NCBI GenBank assembly: GCA_018389105.1
Contig: JACATO010001085.1
Span: forward strand, 1,178,001 to 1,242,000
Direction of reading: 5' to 3'
Source of the DNA: Nautilus pompilius
Taxonomy: Eukaryota > Mollusca > Cephalopoda > Nautilida > Nautilidae
Length of the DNA stretch: 64,000 nucleotides
This document shows positions 35,658 to 46,300 of the stretch, piece after piece; position 1 is the first letter of the stretch, and every line of letters starts with the position of its first letter. The position numbers and the translations under genes were made by a program. The notes beneath the pieces were generated by a model. The model was not told where the DNA came from, searched no databases, and saw nothing but the letters and a program-made list of their open reading frames with translations.

Positions 35658-35715
35658 CATCTCTCTCCTCATCTCTCTCTTTCTATCTCCATCTCTCTCC
35701 CCATCTCTCCCCCAC
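35480..35715. repeat. (CT)n block with CCATCTCTC punctuation
   Basis: Pyrimidine-rich plus strand, including an uninterrupted (CT)n run near 35590-35657. It is the strand mirror of the GA block 1 kb to its left. Confidence 0.95.
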
Positions 35716-36529
35716 TTTCGTTTGTCTCTATTTTATCACTAGCCCCTGAAAACGACTTTCGAACACAGAACAGACCCTGAGCTCCTTCCGCCTTGCTCAT
35801 CAGCGGACTGCCACCTTCCGTTGCATTGTTCAAACCTACGAGTACCGATACAAGAGAACGAGCCCTGCTGTACCTGATCACAAGATCTGAATAATGATAA
35901 TCAATTTGATTTATTTTTAGATATGTTTGTCCGATAAAATTAAACACACACGCACACCACAAGATCGAGAATTATTTGACCACGGTACATGTTCTCAAAG
36001 AAAATACACCCGACTCTCAGTCGGAAAAAATCTCTGAGCGAAGTTTTGTCGTTGACACTTAAAATCCGTTCTGTCGGTCGGATAGGTAACATCTTATACA
36101 CGACACCTGCCAACTCGAAAGACGCTGTCGGTACCGCAGGAATAGAAAGTTCTTTAAAAAGCAGATTACAGGTACCGACCTAAAGAACAAGTTACCTACT
36201 GCCCCTGGAAGTTGAAAAATGTCTGATTGGTGCCATCGATTGCATTATGCAGAGAGACAGCTAACCTCTGTAGGTAAAGTGACATCTCGCCATTATCTAA
36301 GAAAAGAGAAGTCGATTCGTTGCCATTCTGAATCTTTTAGGCAACTTCGTAGAAGAAACCACAGAATACTTTTCTACCCGCCCGCCCCCCACCCGTTTCT
36401 CCCTAGAATCCTGCCTATGCCATAACTACGCAGGCCAAAATGTTCGCAAATTTACAGTAGATATTCTGAGGTCGCCTAGAGTGCTACACTGCCAATTTCT
36501 GTTGTCCCGATCTCATTAATAGTTTCTAA

Positions 36530-36913
36530 ACAGTCTAGCAGTACGATACGCATTATCTCCATTTGTCAGCGGGGTTTGAAAGCATTTCACAGTACCAACG
36601 ATTGCTCATCCTTATTTTATTACTAATTTTCTAAGCAGTCTCGCTGAATTGTACCCGCCAACCATATATTATCGGCGAGTTTTCTAAAAACTTCGCAGTA
36701 CAAAACCCGTTATCCCTATCTTCTCAGTGGGATTCTAAGGAGTTTCGCAGTGATGATCCCGTTATCCCTATCTTCTCAGTGGGATTCTAAGGAGTTTCGC
36801 AGTGCTGATCCCGTTATCCCTATCTTCTCAGTGGGATTCTAAGGAGTTTCGCAGTGCTGATCCCGTTATCCCTATCTTCTCATTGGTATCCTAAGTCCCA
36901 GTTATCCTTATCT
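36530..36913. repeat. 52-bp tandem array with diverged upstream copies
   Basis: Units beginning CCCGTTATCCCTATCTTCTC start at 36706, 36758, 36810 and 36862, each 52 bases apart. The middle copies are almost identical. Between about 36530 and 36705 older copies are recognisable from the TTTCTAA...TTCGCAGTA pieces. Confidence 0.88.
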
Positions 36914-36984
36914 TAACAGTGACTCTCGGAAGAGTCGCCCACTGCTGTACTCTTTATTCTTTTTGGTTTAACCCTGCCCTGCCC

Positions 36985-37325
36985 GACAGTAAAGACAGAA
37001 TATTGTCTACTTTTATATAAAAGTTGCATTATACACCAACTAGACACTGATCAAGTGGTTTATATTAAATTTGAAACCGCTATACTCCACAGAACTTCTA
37101 AAATTGAACTTCTTCACGTGGACAATCTGGCCCAGCCGAGGAGCACCAGCTGAACTGGCTGTATATTTAGTCAGTACTCGTAATGCAAAACACGTGGAGT
37201 TGAAACGATACGGATTTGTTCGTCACAAAGGGTTATATTAATGAAAAAGGTACTATGTGTCACGGCTTTTATGGCTCAACCTGTGTTGAGTAATTTAGAT
37301 TTGAAGAGTAGCAAGATGTAAATTC
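36985..37325 (+). repeat. Interspersed repeat, copy A (mosaic)
   Basis: The left part (about 36990-37040, TTGTCTACTTTTATATAAAA) is shared with 32185-32222. The right part (about 37125-37325, with CGTCACAAAGGGTTA.ATTAAT and GGCTCAAC..GTG) is shared with 62340-62545. Found by eye; boundaries are approximate. Confidence 0.6.
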
Positions 37326-38389
37326 GGAAGATTAATGTCCTTGTACTATATCGAGTTGCTGGTACGACGAGCATGCTTCTTGGTTCTCTTCGCCCTCGCT
37401 AGGTGCCGCTATCCCGCCGGAGGGAAGCCAAAGCGACTGATAACAACACAGTCTCAGGGCAGCAGGAGAAGGCTGGGATCGTCAGAGAAAGCGACAATCA
37501 AAAGAAACTTCCGCCACCCAAACTAATAGAAGAAACACGACTCGTTTACTGGCACAATATATCTTGTTTTGTTTTTTTTTCTTTAAATAAAACAACTTAA
37601 TTTCCACGATTTCCTTTTTGCCGATTTTTTCTCTCTCATCGCCCAGGTGATTCAAACAATGAAGCAGGAAATAGTTTTCAGTGAGTTGTCTCCCATGCTG
37701 CATTTTTAAAAAAAGAAACAGAATTTCTCTTAAATCTATATTTGTGCGAGGATATTAGAGATTACTTCCCTCAAAACTATATTAATGAGACGGATGATCT
37801 CAAACCAGTGAGAGTGTGTGGTTAAACACGTGATGAACACATCCGGGCTCGACAGCGGATTAATTATACTTAATCGCCTTGAACTAATTAGAACGCATTT
37901 AGCCTTTCATAAATGCGGTGAATTCTAGTGCTTACGAAAATTCGGATTTGAAAAAATATTCAGTGTCAACGGAACGAACTTCACTGAGACCGTGGGTGGG
38001 TGATACAAAGGAAACACATAACTGGAGGTATTTTTTGTCCAATATTTACTAATTACGCTTTGTTCAACACCACGGAGTTTTGGAAATTGCTTGTTTACTA
38101 AGCATGGTGAGGAGCATTATTCTTGGAGATAGCTTATTAGAGAGCATGACTTCTTCCTCTTCCGGCTGTCTGGGGTGACGGCAAGAATAAGGGGGCATAA
38201 TCAGAGTCAGGCCAGATGACTTGGGGCTTTATCGGGTTCCCGAGCTTAACGAACACCTAATTACCAGGCTATACATCTATTTACAATAACTACGAATCAC
38301 ACCACTTTAAATCTTAAAAAAAGGGTATAACAATTTCTTTTTGTGAGAAAAATACCTTCACATACAGAAAAAGAGACACCCTCAGACTC

Positions 38390-38426
38390 TCACACACACA
38401 CACCCACACACACCAGACAACCTCAG

Positions 38427-38484
<58 letters not shown>

Positions 38485-38500
38485 ACACACACACACACAC

Positions 38501-38546
<46 letters not shown>
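38390..38546. repeat. (CA)n / (CT)n compound microsatellite
   Basis: CA runs, a CTCTCTC stretch at about 38429-38461, then three CA runs separated by single missing bases. Confidence 0.95.
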
Positions 38547-38548
<2 letters not shown>

Positions 38549-38599
38549 TGGTAGTAAAGAAGTAATGGAATCTACAAAAAGCCAGAAGTGAGGGCAATG

Positions 38600-39130
38600 A
38601 CCTGACCAAAAACGGTGCTGATGTTGTCAGAAGTGATGATATGATGCCATGAAATATGGGAACTTAAAAAACTGTGGTAATGCAGTTGGGAATGATGTTC
38701 GTCAGGCTATGTATACGGTTATCAATAGTGATAATTATGATGTTATCAATGCTGAAGGTGGTGATATTATTAAAGATAAATAGTGGTGATGTTATCAAAA
38801 TGATGTCGATGATGTTATGGAATGTGATCGTGATGGGATTAGAATAGATTGATGGTTTTGTCAGAATGAATATGAAATATAGTAATGTGGTTATCAGTAG
38901 TATGAGTTGATACTAAACCCTGTGGTTAGTGATGACATCATTGGAATATGATACTGATGACGTTGTGGAAAATGTTGATGAAGAGACTATGAAATATGGC
39001 GATGAGTTTATTAAATATGCTGGCGTTATTTTAAAAAGTGATAACAGATGGTGACGGTGTTCTCACATAAGACGGAAGTAACGTCTTCAAAATGCTAACG
39101 GTGTCGCTATAAAATTGCTGTTAATAGTGA
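38600..39130. repeat. Degenerate GATGTTAT-type repeat region
   Basis: About 500 bases dominated by variants of GTGATGATGTTATCAAAATG, with very few C on the plus strand. No clean unit length survives. It adjoins the CA/CT block, so it may be an old decayed tandem array. Confidence 0.5.
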
Positions 39131-40939
39131 TTTTATCACAAACCGTATGTTACTAAACTACCCGTGGGGCGACTTCGTGGCTTCGTGTTCGATAGAACTT
39201 TTCAGGTTGGAAATCGCCGAGAAACTATTTTCGTATTGTGTCAGCTGAGCGTAAGTTTTGAGAAAACAACTGAATGGACTCCTGACTTTCTGGTCTTTAT
39301 AAATATTTTTTTTTTCCGGCATTCATCGGCTGGCGAGCCAGTTTTCTCCAATCACTGACTAACATCGCGTTGGTACATAGCCGCGAGATCTCGCGCCCTG
39401 GCGGCGGTCAGGGGAACCACGTCCATCAGAATTAATCACCTCGCACCTCGTATAGGGTTTTGAACTTGAACACTTTTTTTTATTCGCTTTTGTCAGAATT
39501 TTACCTGTTGTGCCGAATGATTGATGCCATCGTTAGTTATTACCCGGTCGTAAATGTCGCCTATCTTTCTTTTTATTAACATTTTTTAAATCTGGACTAA
39601 AAACGACAAAGCCCCGCGAATATTTTGAAATAGGATTTTCCACAAAACTATACACAGTATATTTATTTCTCAAATGTGGTCAGTAAAATGCTTTAGAAAA
39701 TCCTTTCAGAGAGAAAACAGCTCAATATGTCTAAGCTGTCCGACTTAAAGCTGTCTTTCTCGATCATTAAAGCTGACGACCGAATAGTAGCGAGTGTTTT
39801 TGTTTTTGTTTTTTTATGAAACTTATGGTAGATTCACGAAATGCCGAGTGGAATTGCCAAAATTGCGAGTCTTAGTCATTTCAAAAACGCGCTAAATGCT
39901 CTGGTTTTTTTCTTTCTTGGACAATGAAATTGTGGGTTTCCCGTCTCTCCTCCTTTCCTTAAAACTTTAACTCAATCACAGCCGCAGGAAATGTATGTGA
40001 CAGAAAACCTTAAAACTCGAAAACAAGCAACTGGCAGACCATCTCCCCCCCCCCTGCACATATTCAGTGTAATCCTGACAGCGGCAGCGAAGGAACCAGG
40101 TAAAGCGATTAATATCTCGTGAGCTTTGATATCACACATAGAACGAAGCATACATAGCATTTATGATTGCATCACGACGATAATTCAACTGATCCAGTAG
40201 TCACGTGACCCGATTTACATGGTTCTTCAAGTCGTCCCATTTTCATACTCTTAATGTACAACTCCCGAAGGTATGCTTTCGTTTTCAGTGTATTGCAGCT
40301 TATCTTCGTTGTAAGGACTAAGAAAAATGCAGACTAATCCGGTTTTGTACCTGCAATGAGTAAGGAACAATAAGTAATCCTTACGTGACATGGAAATATG
40401 AACTTTAGCTGGTATTTTCATGAAAATCAAGACGGGGTATTGTCACGTATAGAAGCAGAATTTAAAAAGCGAAAATAGTCGATCGATCCTAATTTTTAGT
40501 GCCCCCCCCGGAAGTGATCCCTTCCAGGTCTAACGAGTTTGTAATGCCAAGTTAGATGGCAAAGCAAATTTTCAACAGCTTCAGGAGGATTTGAATTAAA
40601 CAGCGTCAAACAAGATGTTCCATTTATTCACCATTCCACTACTATTCAGAGATTTACAGGTTTCCACTCAACTACAAGTGTTGGCCCTTTGTCAGCGTAG
40701 AGCCCTAAATAAAAAAAGACAGGGCCTTGTTTTGGCAATGCTGAACTATGGAATATCTCCATTAGAACCCCCATGAGATCTTCGATATGCAAGATTAGGA
40801 GTTTTAATTTTGTTGCTGATCGTTCAGAATGACAAAGATTCTTTATTCCTCCATATCATTCTCTATGCGAAATACTTCCCTCCCTCCCTGTACCTCTCCT
40901 AACCCGTCAGCATCCGTCTTCTTCTTCGATCACTCAGGT
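39131..40939. other. Intergenic, nothing recognised
   Basis: AT-rich with T-runs and no ORF of interest on either strand. Confidence 0.5.
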
Positions 40940-41250
40940 CATAAGAGTGGGATGCGTTGCACCGTCCCCGAGTGCATCCGTCTTCAGCATTGGTTTATTC
41001 TTCTGACTTATCCTTGTCATAGGAGACCTGCCTCTGTCATGGCTATAGAGCGTCCCCCCGCCCTTGGGGCCTCTGTCTGAGTGCCTACACAGGCCACTCC
41101 CCAGCAGCAACCGGAGCAATACCAGTAAAGTACCTCGCTGAAGGGTCACAACAATGTGCCAGCAGTGGGAACTGAACCCAGGACCCTTAGGTCCTGAAGC
41201 CAATACACTCGCCATTGAGCGACATCGCCTAGCGCTAGCATCCATAACGA
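40940..41250 (-). mobile_element. tRNA-derived SINE remnant
   Basis: Read on the minus strand, the element starts near 41250 with a tRNA-like head. An A-box-like TCGCTCAATGG lies at 41212-41222 and a B-box GGGTTCAGTTCCC at 41167-41179, separated by a GGACCTAAGGGTCC stem. The tRNA-unrelated body continues to about 40940. The head does not close into an intact cloverleaf, so this is not a tRNA gene. Confidence 0.55.
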
Positions 41251-42907
41251 GGACGAGTTTGGAAAGCCTATTCCGAAAATTATACGTGTTCGGTGTCTAT
41301 TTAATAACCCTGTTTAACAAACTTTATAATATGTTTGTCTTACCTACCACTTTACTGAACTGCTAGCATATTTTAGCTTGTTTAAGATAATTACTATCGA
41401 CGTTAAGTGGTAAACATTTTCACTTGGAAAGATTAAAACTTATTTTCCAACTTAATCGCTCGATGTAACAAAGCTGGTAGGAATCCAGTGAATTATTTAA
41501 AAGAAACGCCTTATATATGTTGAGAAACTCCCTTTTTTCTCTTTTCTGTTTCTTTTGTTGTTCTTCACCCTTGTTTAACCCATTTAAAGACGTTTTTCTC
41601 AAAAGTGGTCTAATATATTCTTTGACAATCAAAAAATTTGTATATCGAAGGTGGCCTTCAGTCACAAGAGCGCTGAGGGTGTCGAGGTTAGTTGACAGCT
41701 GGTTATGCGGCCCGCCGTCAGTTTGACTGGGAATGAAGGGATGAATGACGTAGTCGTGGAGGGATCTCGCACGCCTCAAGATCAAAGTTCCTATAGATTT
41801 GCCAGCGTGAAAATTAGCGTGTCGCCGAACGAGTAAGGATAAACTGGAAGAATTCCTGAAGCACCGGTCTCACCATCTTGTGGAGCGAGCCGAGCCGGCT
41901 TTGCGCAACTCCGATCCAACGAGTGGTGATTTACCAATCCGAAATTCAGGCAAGATCGGCCCAGGTGAACCTGAAGGGCTCTACGACTGTGGAAGCCTCA
42001 TCATCGGCATGCCTCGGAAAACAGATTCGACGAGATGTTCGGCGTGGAACTAATCGGAATCGATACTCGATATTCAGTTTGCCTGTACGAAGATCAGAGT
42101 GAAAAAAACGCAAAGCTCGTTCAACATTCTAGAAATCCTACCAACTACAAACCAGGGCCACGGACGATAAAAGACAGTGGAATAAAAATTTTGGAATTTG
42201 TATCTCTTACCCGATCTGCCGGGGAATGACGTCACGTGACTGTCATTGCGAATAACGGCTGTGGGCGTGATTCCGTGGCAGAATCTTTGCGGAAGAAAAT
42301 CGTAAGATCCATTCATGGATGTAAGAAATGCGCACAGATGGGCATATCCTACTTCGACGTGAGCACGCAGTGCGCACTACTGCTGAGAATCCTCGATGGT
42401 CCCATTAAAGTGTAATTGCACCTCTGCAGTGTTTTTGTTAGCCTGATACATAACGATGCCAGGTTTATCGAGACGTAGCCACCAACGACAAAGAGAGCTG
42501 TCATCGTTTTCCCTGAGGTCTCCTATCGCACGAGCACACGGAGCTGCAATCGATGACTTGTAACAGTCTGTTTCGATCTGATACCGAGTGACTTCCAATC
42601 AGCTGTTTTCATGGAAGATTCTCTTTATGGTAAATATTTTAGAACCATTAAAGAGAAGTCCGGTGTGCAAACGAATGGCAGTAATAGTTTATTTAATATT
42701 ATGGTATGCTGTTTAATACAATACGAATGCTCTATTCTTCTGCAGATTATAAGCCAGGAGTCTCTTTTGTATTATACTGCTCGCACACATCGCTGGTGGA
42801 CACGTACATTACGTACACGTGGAACAAAACCTATTGATGCTGTAAAGGTTCCCGAGTCATTTTATACGGAAATAAAAATTTGACAGATAGCGGGTAAATT
42901 TTACAAC
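41251..42907. other. Intergenic, unassigned ORFs
   Basis: A 73-codon minus-strand frame with an ATG at 42598-42596 and a second frame at 42074-42316 follow each other, but I found no splice pair or family match. TGACGTCACGTGAC at about 42226 fuses a CRE with an E-box. Confidence 0.4.
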
Positions 42908-43186
42908 TTATTTATATATTTCCATATTATACCCAGCTTTCATTATATCCATTGAAACGTTTTCCTTTAGGCCTTTGTCAAGATCACTTTGGTAATATAA
43001 AAGTATATTTAGACTGAATTCAGTTAAAAGTTTACGGTAATTTATTAAATTGGCTACCACAGAAACTTCTCTGCCATTACTACTGGCTTCAACGTTTACT
43101 CCAACGATTTCTATAAGTTTTATTATATATTGTACTAATACATTCCAAACCCTCGGAGACCACCGGAGGCAGTTGATAAACCACAT
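42908..43186 (-). CDS. Unrecognised ORF, 92 aa, next to the 105-bp hairpin
   Basis: ATG at 43186-43184, stop at 42908. The protein is hydrophobic at the start (MWFINCLRWSPRVWNVLVQY) and then mixed, with Lys/Glu near the end. No family is recognised. It is 92 codons long in AT-rich DNA, where stops are frequent, and begins 10 bases from the palindrome at 43196-43300. It may be chance or a piece of the element that carried the hairpin. Confidence 0.15.
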   Translation of the reverse strand: MWFINCLRWSPRVWNVLVQYIIKLIEIVGVNVEASSNGREVSVVANLINYRKLLTEFSLNILLYYQSDLDKGLKENVSMDIMKAGYNMEIYK

Positions 43187-43195
43187 AGAAATTTC

Positions 43196-43300
43196 TAATT
43201 AAACGCATACAAGAGCTATAATTGACGTCATACGTTTTGACCTTTGCATCGAAGGTCAAAGCATACGACGTCTGTTATAGCTCTTGTATGCGTTTAATTA
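43196..43300. mobile_element. 105-bp near-perfect palindrome, MITE-like hairpin
   Basis: The outer arms 43196-43220 and 43276-43300 are exact reverse complements over 25 bases. The inner arms (43224-43244 and 43252-43272) match with about three mismatches around a 7-base loop. This is the structure of a fold-back MITE. No target-site duplication was recognised with confidence. It contains one TGACGTCA in the left inner arm. Confidence 0.65.
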
Positions 43301-46300
43301 CGAATTAGTGAAGCTTATAACTGACTCCGCTGCCTTCCCTTATAGTTAAATACTACAGTTCCATTGGGAAAATGGGGGCGTCGCTTCTGTTAGACCTTAA
43401 GGCTTAGTGGCGATATTGTCCCGCTCCCAGCTCAGCAAACGATAAAGAAATTTTTTTTTTTTTTAAATAGCGATTTTTTGCTCGTAGATGGTGGGTATCG
43501 GTGCTTAGACCACCGAAAGAAACAGTGCACCCAGGCAGTTCGGTTTCTTCCAAAAATAGTGTTCTCTGCACTCGAGCCTCCTACCTGTCGTCTTGCGCAT
43601 CGAGAGCGTGTGGATGGTACCTGGCTAGCCAACGACAGTTCTACCGTCGGCCTACCTCATCTTCGGTCGGGAGAGACAGCAAACCCACAATGAAAGCATT
43701 AATATCAGGTCCCGGAAAAATGCTTATGTAACGTTTGTCCCTTTCTTTGTCTCTGTATATACACGCACACGCATGAGACATTTTTACTGCAGTTTTTGTA
43801 TAGTTCTATTTACTATTACTGAAGATCTTCTGATCACCTGGTTATTCTGTAAACATTATGTTTATAGATATTAAAAGATTGATGTTTCTTTGTATGTGCA
43901 TTAATGTCCGATATTAAGGCCATCACTAACTGATATTTTCTCTCTCTCCATCTACTGATAGTCTGAGCCCATAGTTGTGTCTAGAGCATCATGGATCTTT
44001 GAAAGTTGTATCTATTTTTAAAAATTATCAAAACATTTATGTAAGTCGATATTTATTATTTGCAACAAAGATTTAGTAAAAATATTCAACTTTTCCGTTT
44101 AAATAAAAACTTATTGCCCTAAAAGCATATTTTCTTTGAAGCTTTTAAAGCAAAGGATAAATTATAATTGCAGATATGTCCACCTGTTTCGAGATAATTT
44201 GCGGACTCTAAGATCTTTCTAAACGAAAAGAATTTATTAATTTGTATTCTCGTATACCCCGAAGTGTTTAATTAGTTAATCTTTTTTTTTTGCTTTATTA
44301 TTATTATTGGCATCCATCTTTGCTTGGGATGCTAATTAACATAACTGGTCTGGAGTGCATCTCGAGATCTCGCGGACTGGCTGACAACCTGTGTGAATGA
44401 TGACAGCTTAAATATAAATAGATTAATAGATAAAGGCAGAGCATCAATCGAAGGTTCGCCTTCATCGCAAACTCGTTTCAGATTTTGAATGGTTCGAATA
44501 ATAATCTCAACTTTACTAATTGCATCACGTAATACTACCTACATTTTTTAGAAACTTCTCCCCCGCCCCTGGGGCGACCATATCGTAGACTGACGTCACA
44601 CGTGATTCAGCTGTAACTGAAGCCATTTTAAGTTACTCTCAGCCTCCGCCGTTCGCCAGATTTCCAGTCTCAGTTTTGCGATCGACGTCAAATGTACCGA
44701 GCCGGGGAACTGCTTCGGGTTGTTGAGGCGAACAGCAGCAGGAAAACTCGTCGACAACCCGGGTGATTGTCAGCCCCGGCGAATCAATGGATCGATCTAA
44801 ATGCTATCAGGTCCCGATCGAGAGATAATTAGAGCTGATAAACCAGACAAAGAATCGGCCCGTCCTGAGGAGGAGGGTGGAGGGTAGAGAGCGGTTACTG
44901 AGGCTACAGACAGAGGTCCCGAGCAGGCCGTTCAGGGGATAGAAGAGGCCCTTCTCACATATTGGTGGTTCTAGAACAGGCCCCGTCAAACAAACACACA
45001 CACACACACACATCATGGGAGACAATAGAAACTCCTTCCTTTGATGAATATTCCATAAGAAAAGTAATCATCGAAAAGCCTATTCCGGTAGAGCAGGGCA
45101 ATGGGCTAAAGGCCGGAGTGGTTTCCCAGTCCCCGGCCGTTGATAAAATGGCGTCATTCCCGGCTGATGCAGGTGATCAGCCCCGGATAGTTTATGCCAA
45201 AAAAAAGAGAGACAGTTTCCACACGAACGGAAGTCCTTAGACTTCTCCCTGGTAAATGACGGCACATTTTCTCGCGATAAGTGAGGCTTATAACAACATT
45301 TCAGACGGGGCGACGGTCGGTCGCTGGGAGGGTTTCCCAAAATGTCTGCTTTTTGCTAGAGGCCAGGAAAGGGTTAGGCTCGGGTGGGTGCAGAGATAAG
45401 AAGACCTTTCCTAATGTATGCATGATGAAAGCGGCGATCGCTACAGCTTCTTATCGATAATATGCCTATACTATAAGTTCATAAGTTGAAGCTGCTGGGG
45501 GGGGGGTAACTGAGTAAAGAAACAGAAAGAAAGGGAAAAACAGCAACAACAACAACGAGATATAAAGACCGCAGTTGTTAAAGGGCGGCCGGTGGTTGGT
45601 TAAATTACGAAGTCCGACTTTAAACTGGTTAATCGTCGCTATTCGGCGAGCGGAATCGGTGACTTGTTACGGAATCCAACCCCCCATTGTTGAGCAAAAG
45701 CCCCTGCCTGGTAAAGACCGCCGATCAATGGAGAATTTTGGAGAGATTTCCGGGTACACGCGGTGGAGCTTTGACTCTCGACCACCGCTCGGGAGACGCC
45801 CAGCCATATCTTGGTCCCCAAGGCCGATAACCCTCCCCAACCCCGACTTTTTCCTTCTGCGAGAGATGTCCCTGGACCTCGAAAGTCGGGACATGGGTTT
45901 GCCAAGAAGAAATAAAACCCTTCGGTCTTTAATTCTCTCTAAACACCTCGACGTTGAAACAGTAATTTATACTTCAACCTTTTAGACAAGAATTATTTCG
46001 AATTGAAGCAAAGTAACAGTTAAAAGATTTTTTTATTCTTTAATGACAATTGGCGGTGCCTGAATTCAGCTGGAGGAGTCTGATGAAAAGATGTCCGTGC
46101 CGAGAAGGTGCGAACGGAGCATCCGCGACACGCGACGACAGGAGCAGGAAGATCGTCACGACAGCAACACCGACAACCGTCTCGCTCTCTTGGGACACGG
46201 CGGCCAATGCCAGCTTTTGCATGTCATTTGATTCCTTGAAAAATGCTAACCATCTGAGAAACTGCCGGCTGCTTCTTCGTGGAGTCGTCGATCGTAGTTT

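Noticed and set aside
36706..36913. CRISPR-like array
   Set aside because: Units are directly adjacent with no unique spacers and the genome is animal; it is a minisatellite.
41155..41230. tRNA gene on the minus strand
   Set aside because: Boxes A and B are present but the acceptor and anticodon stems do not close; treated as a SINE head.
45575..45985. 136-codon plus-strand ORF
   Set aside because: Same reason: GC-rich, overlapping minus-strand ORFs, no family.
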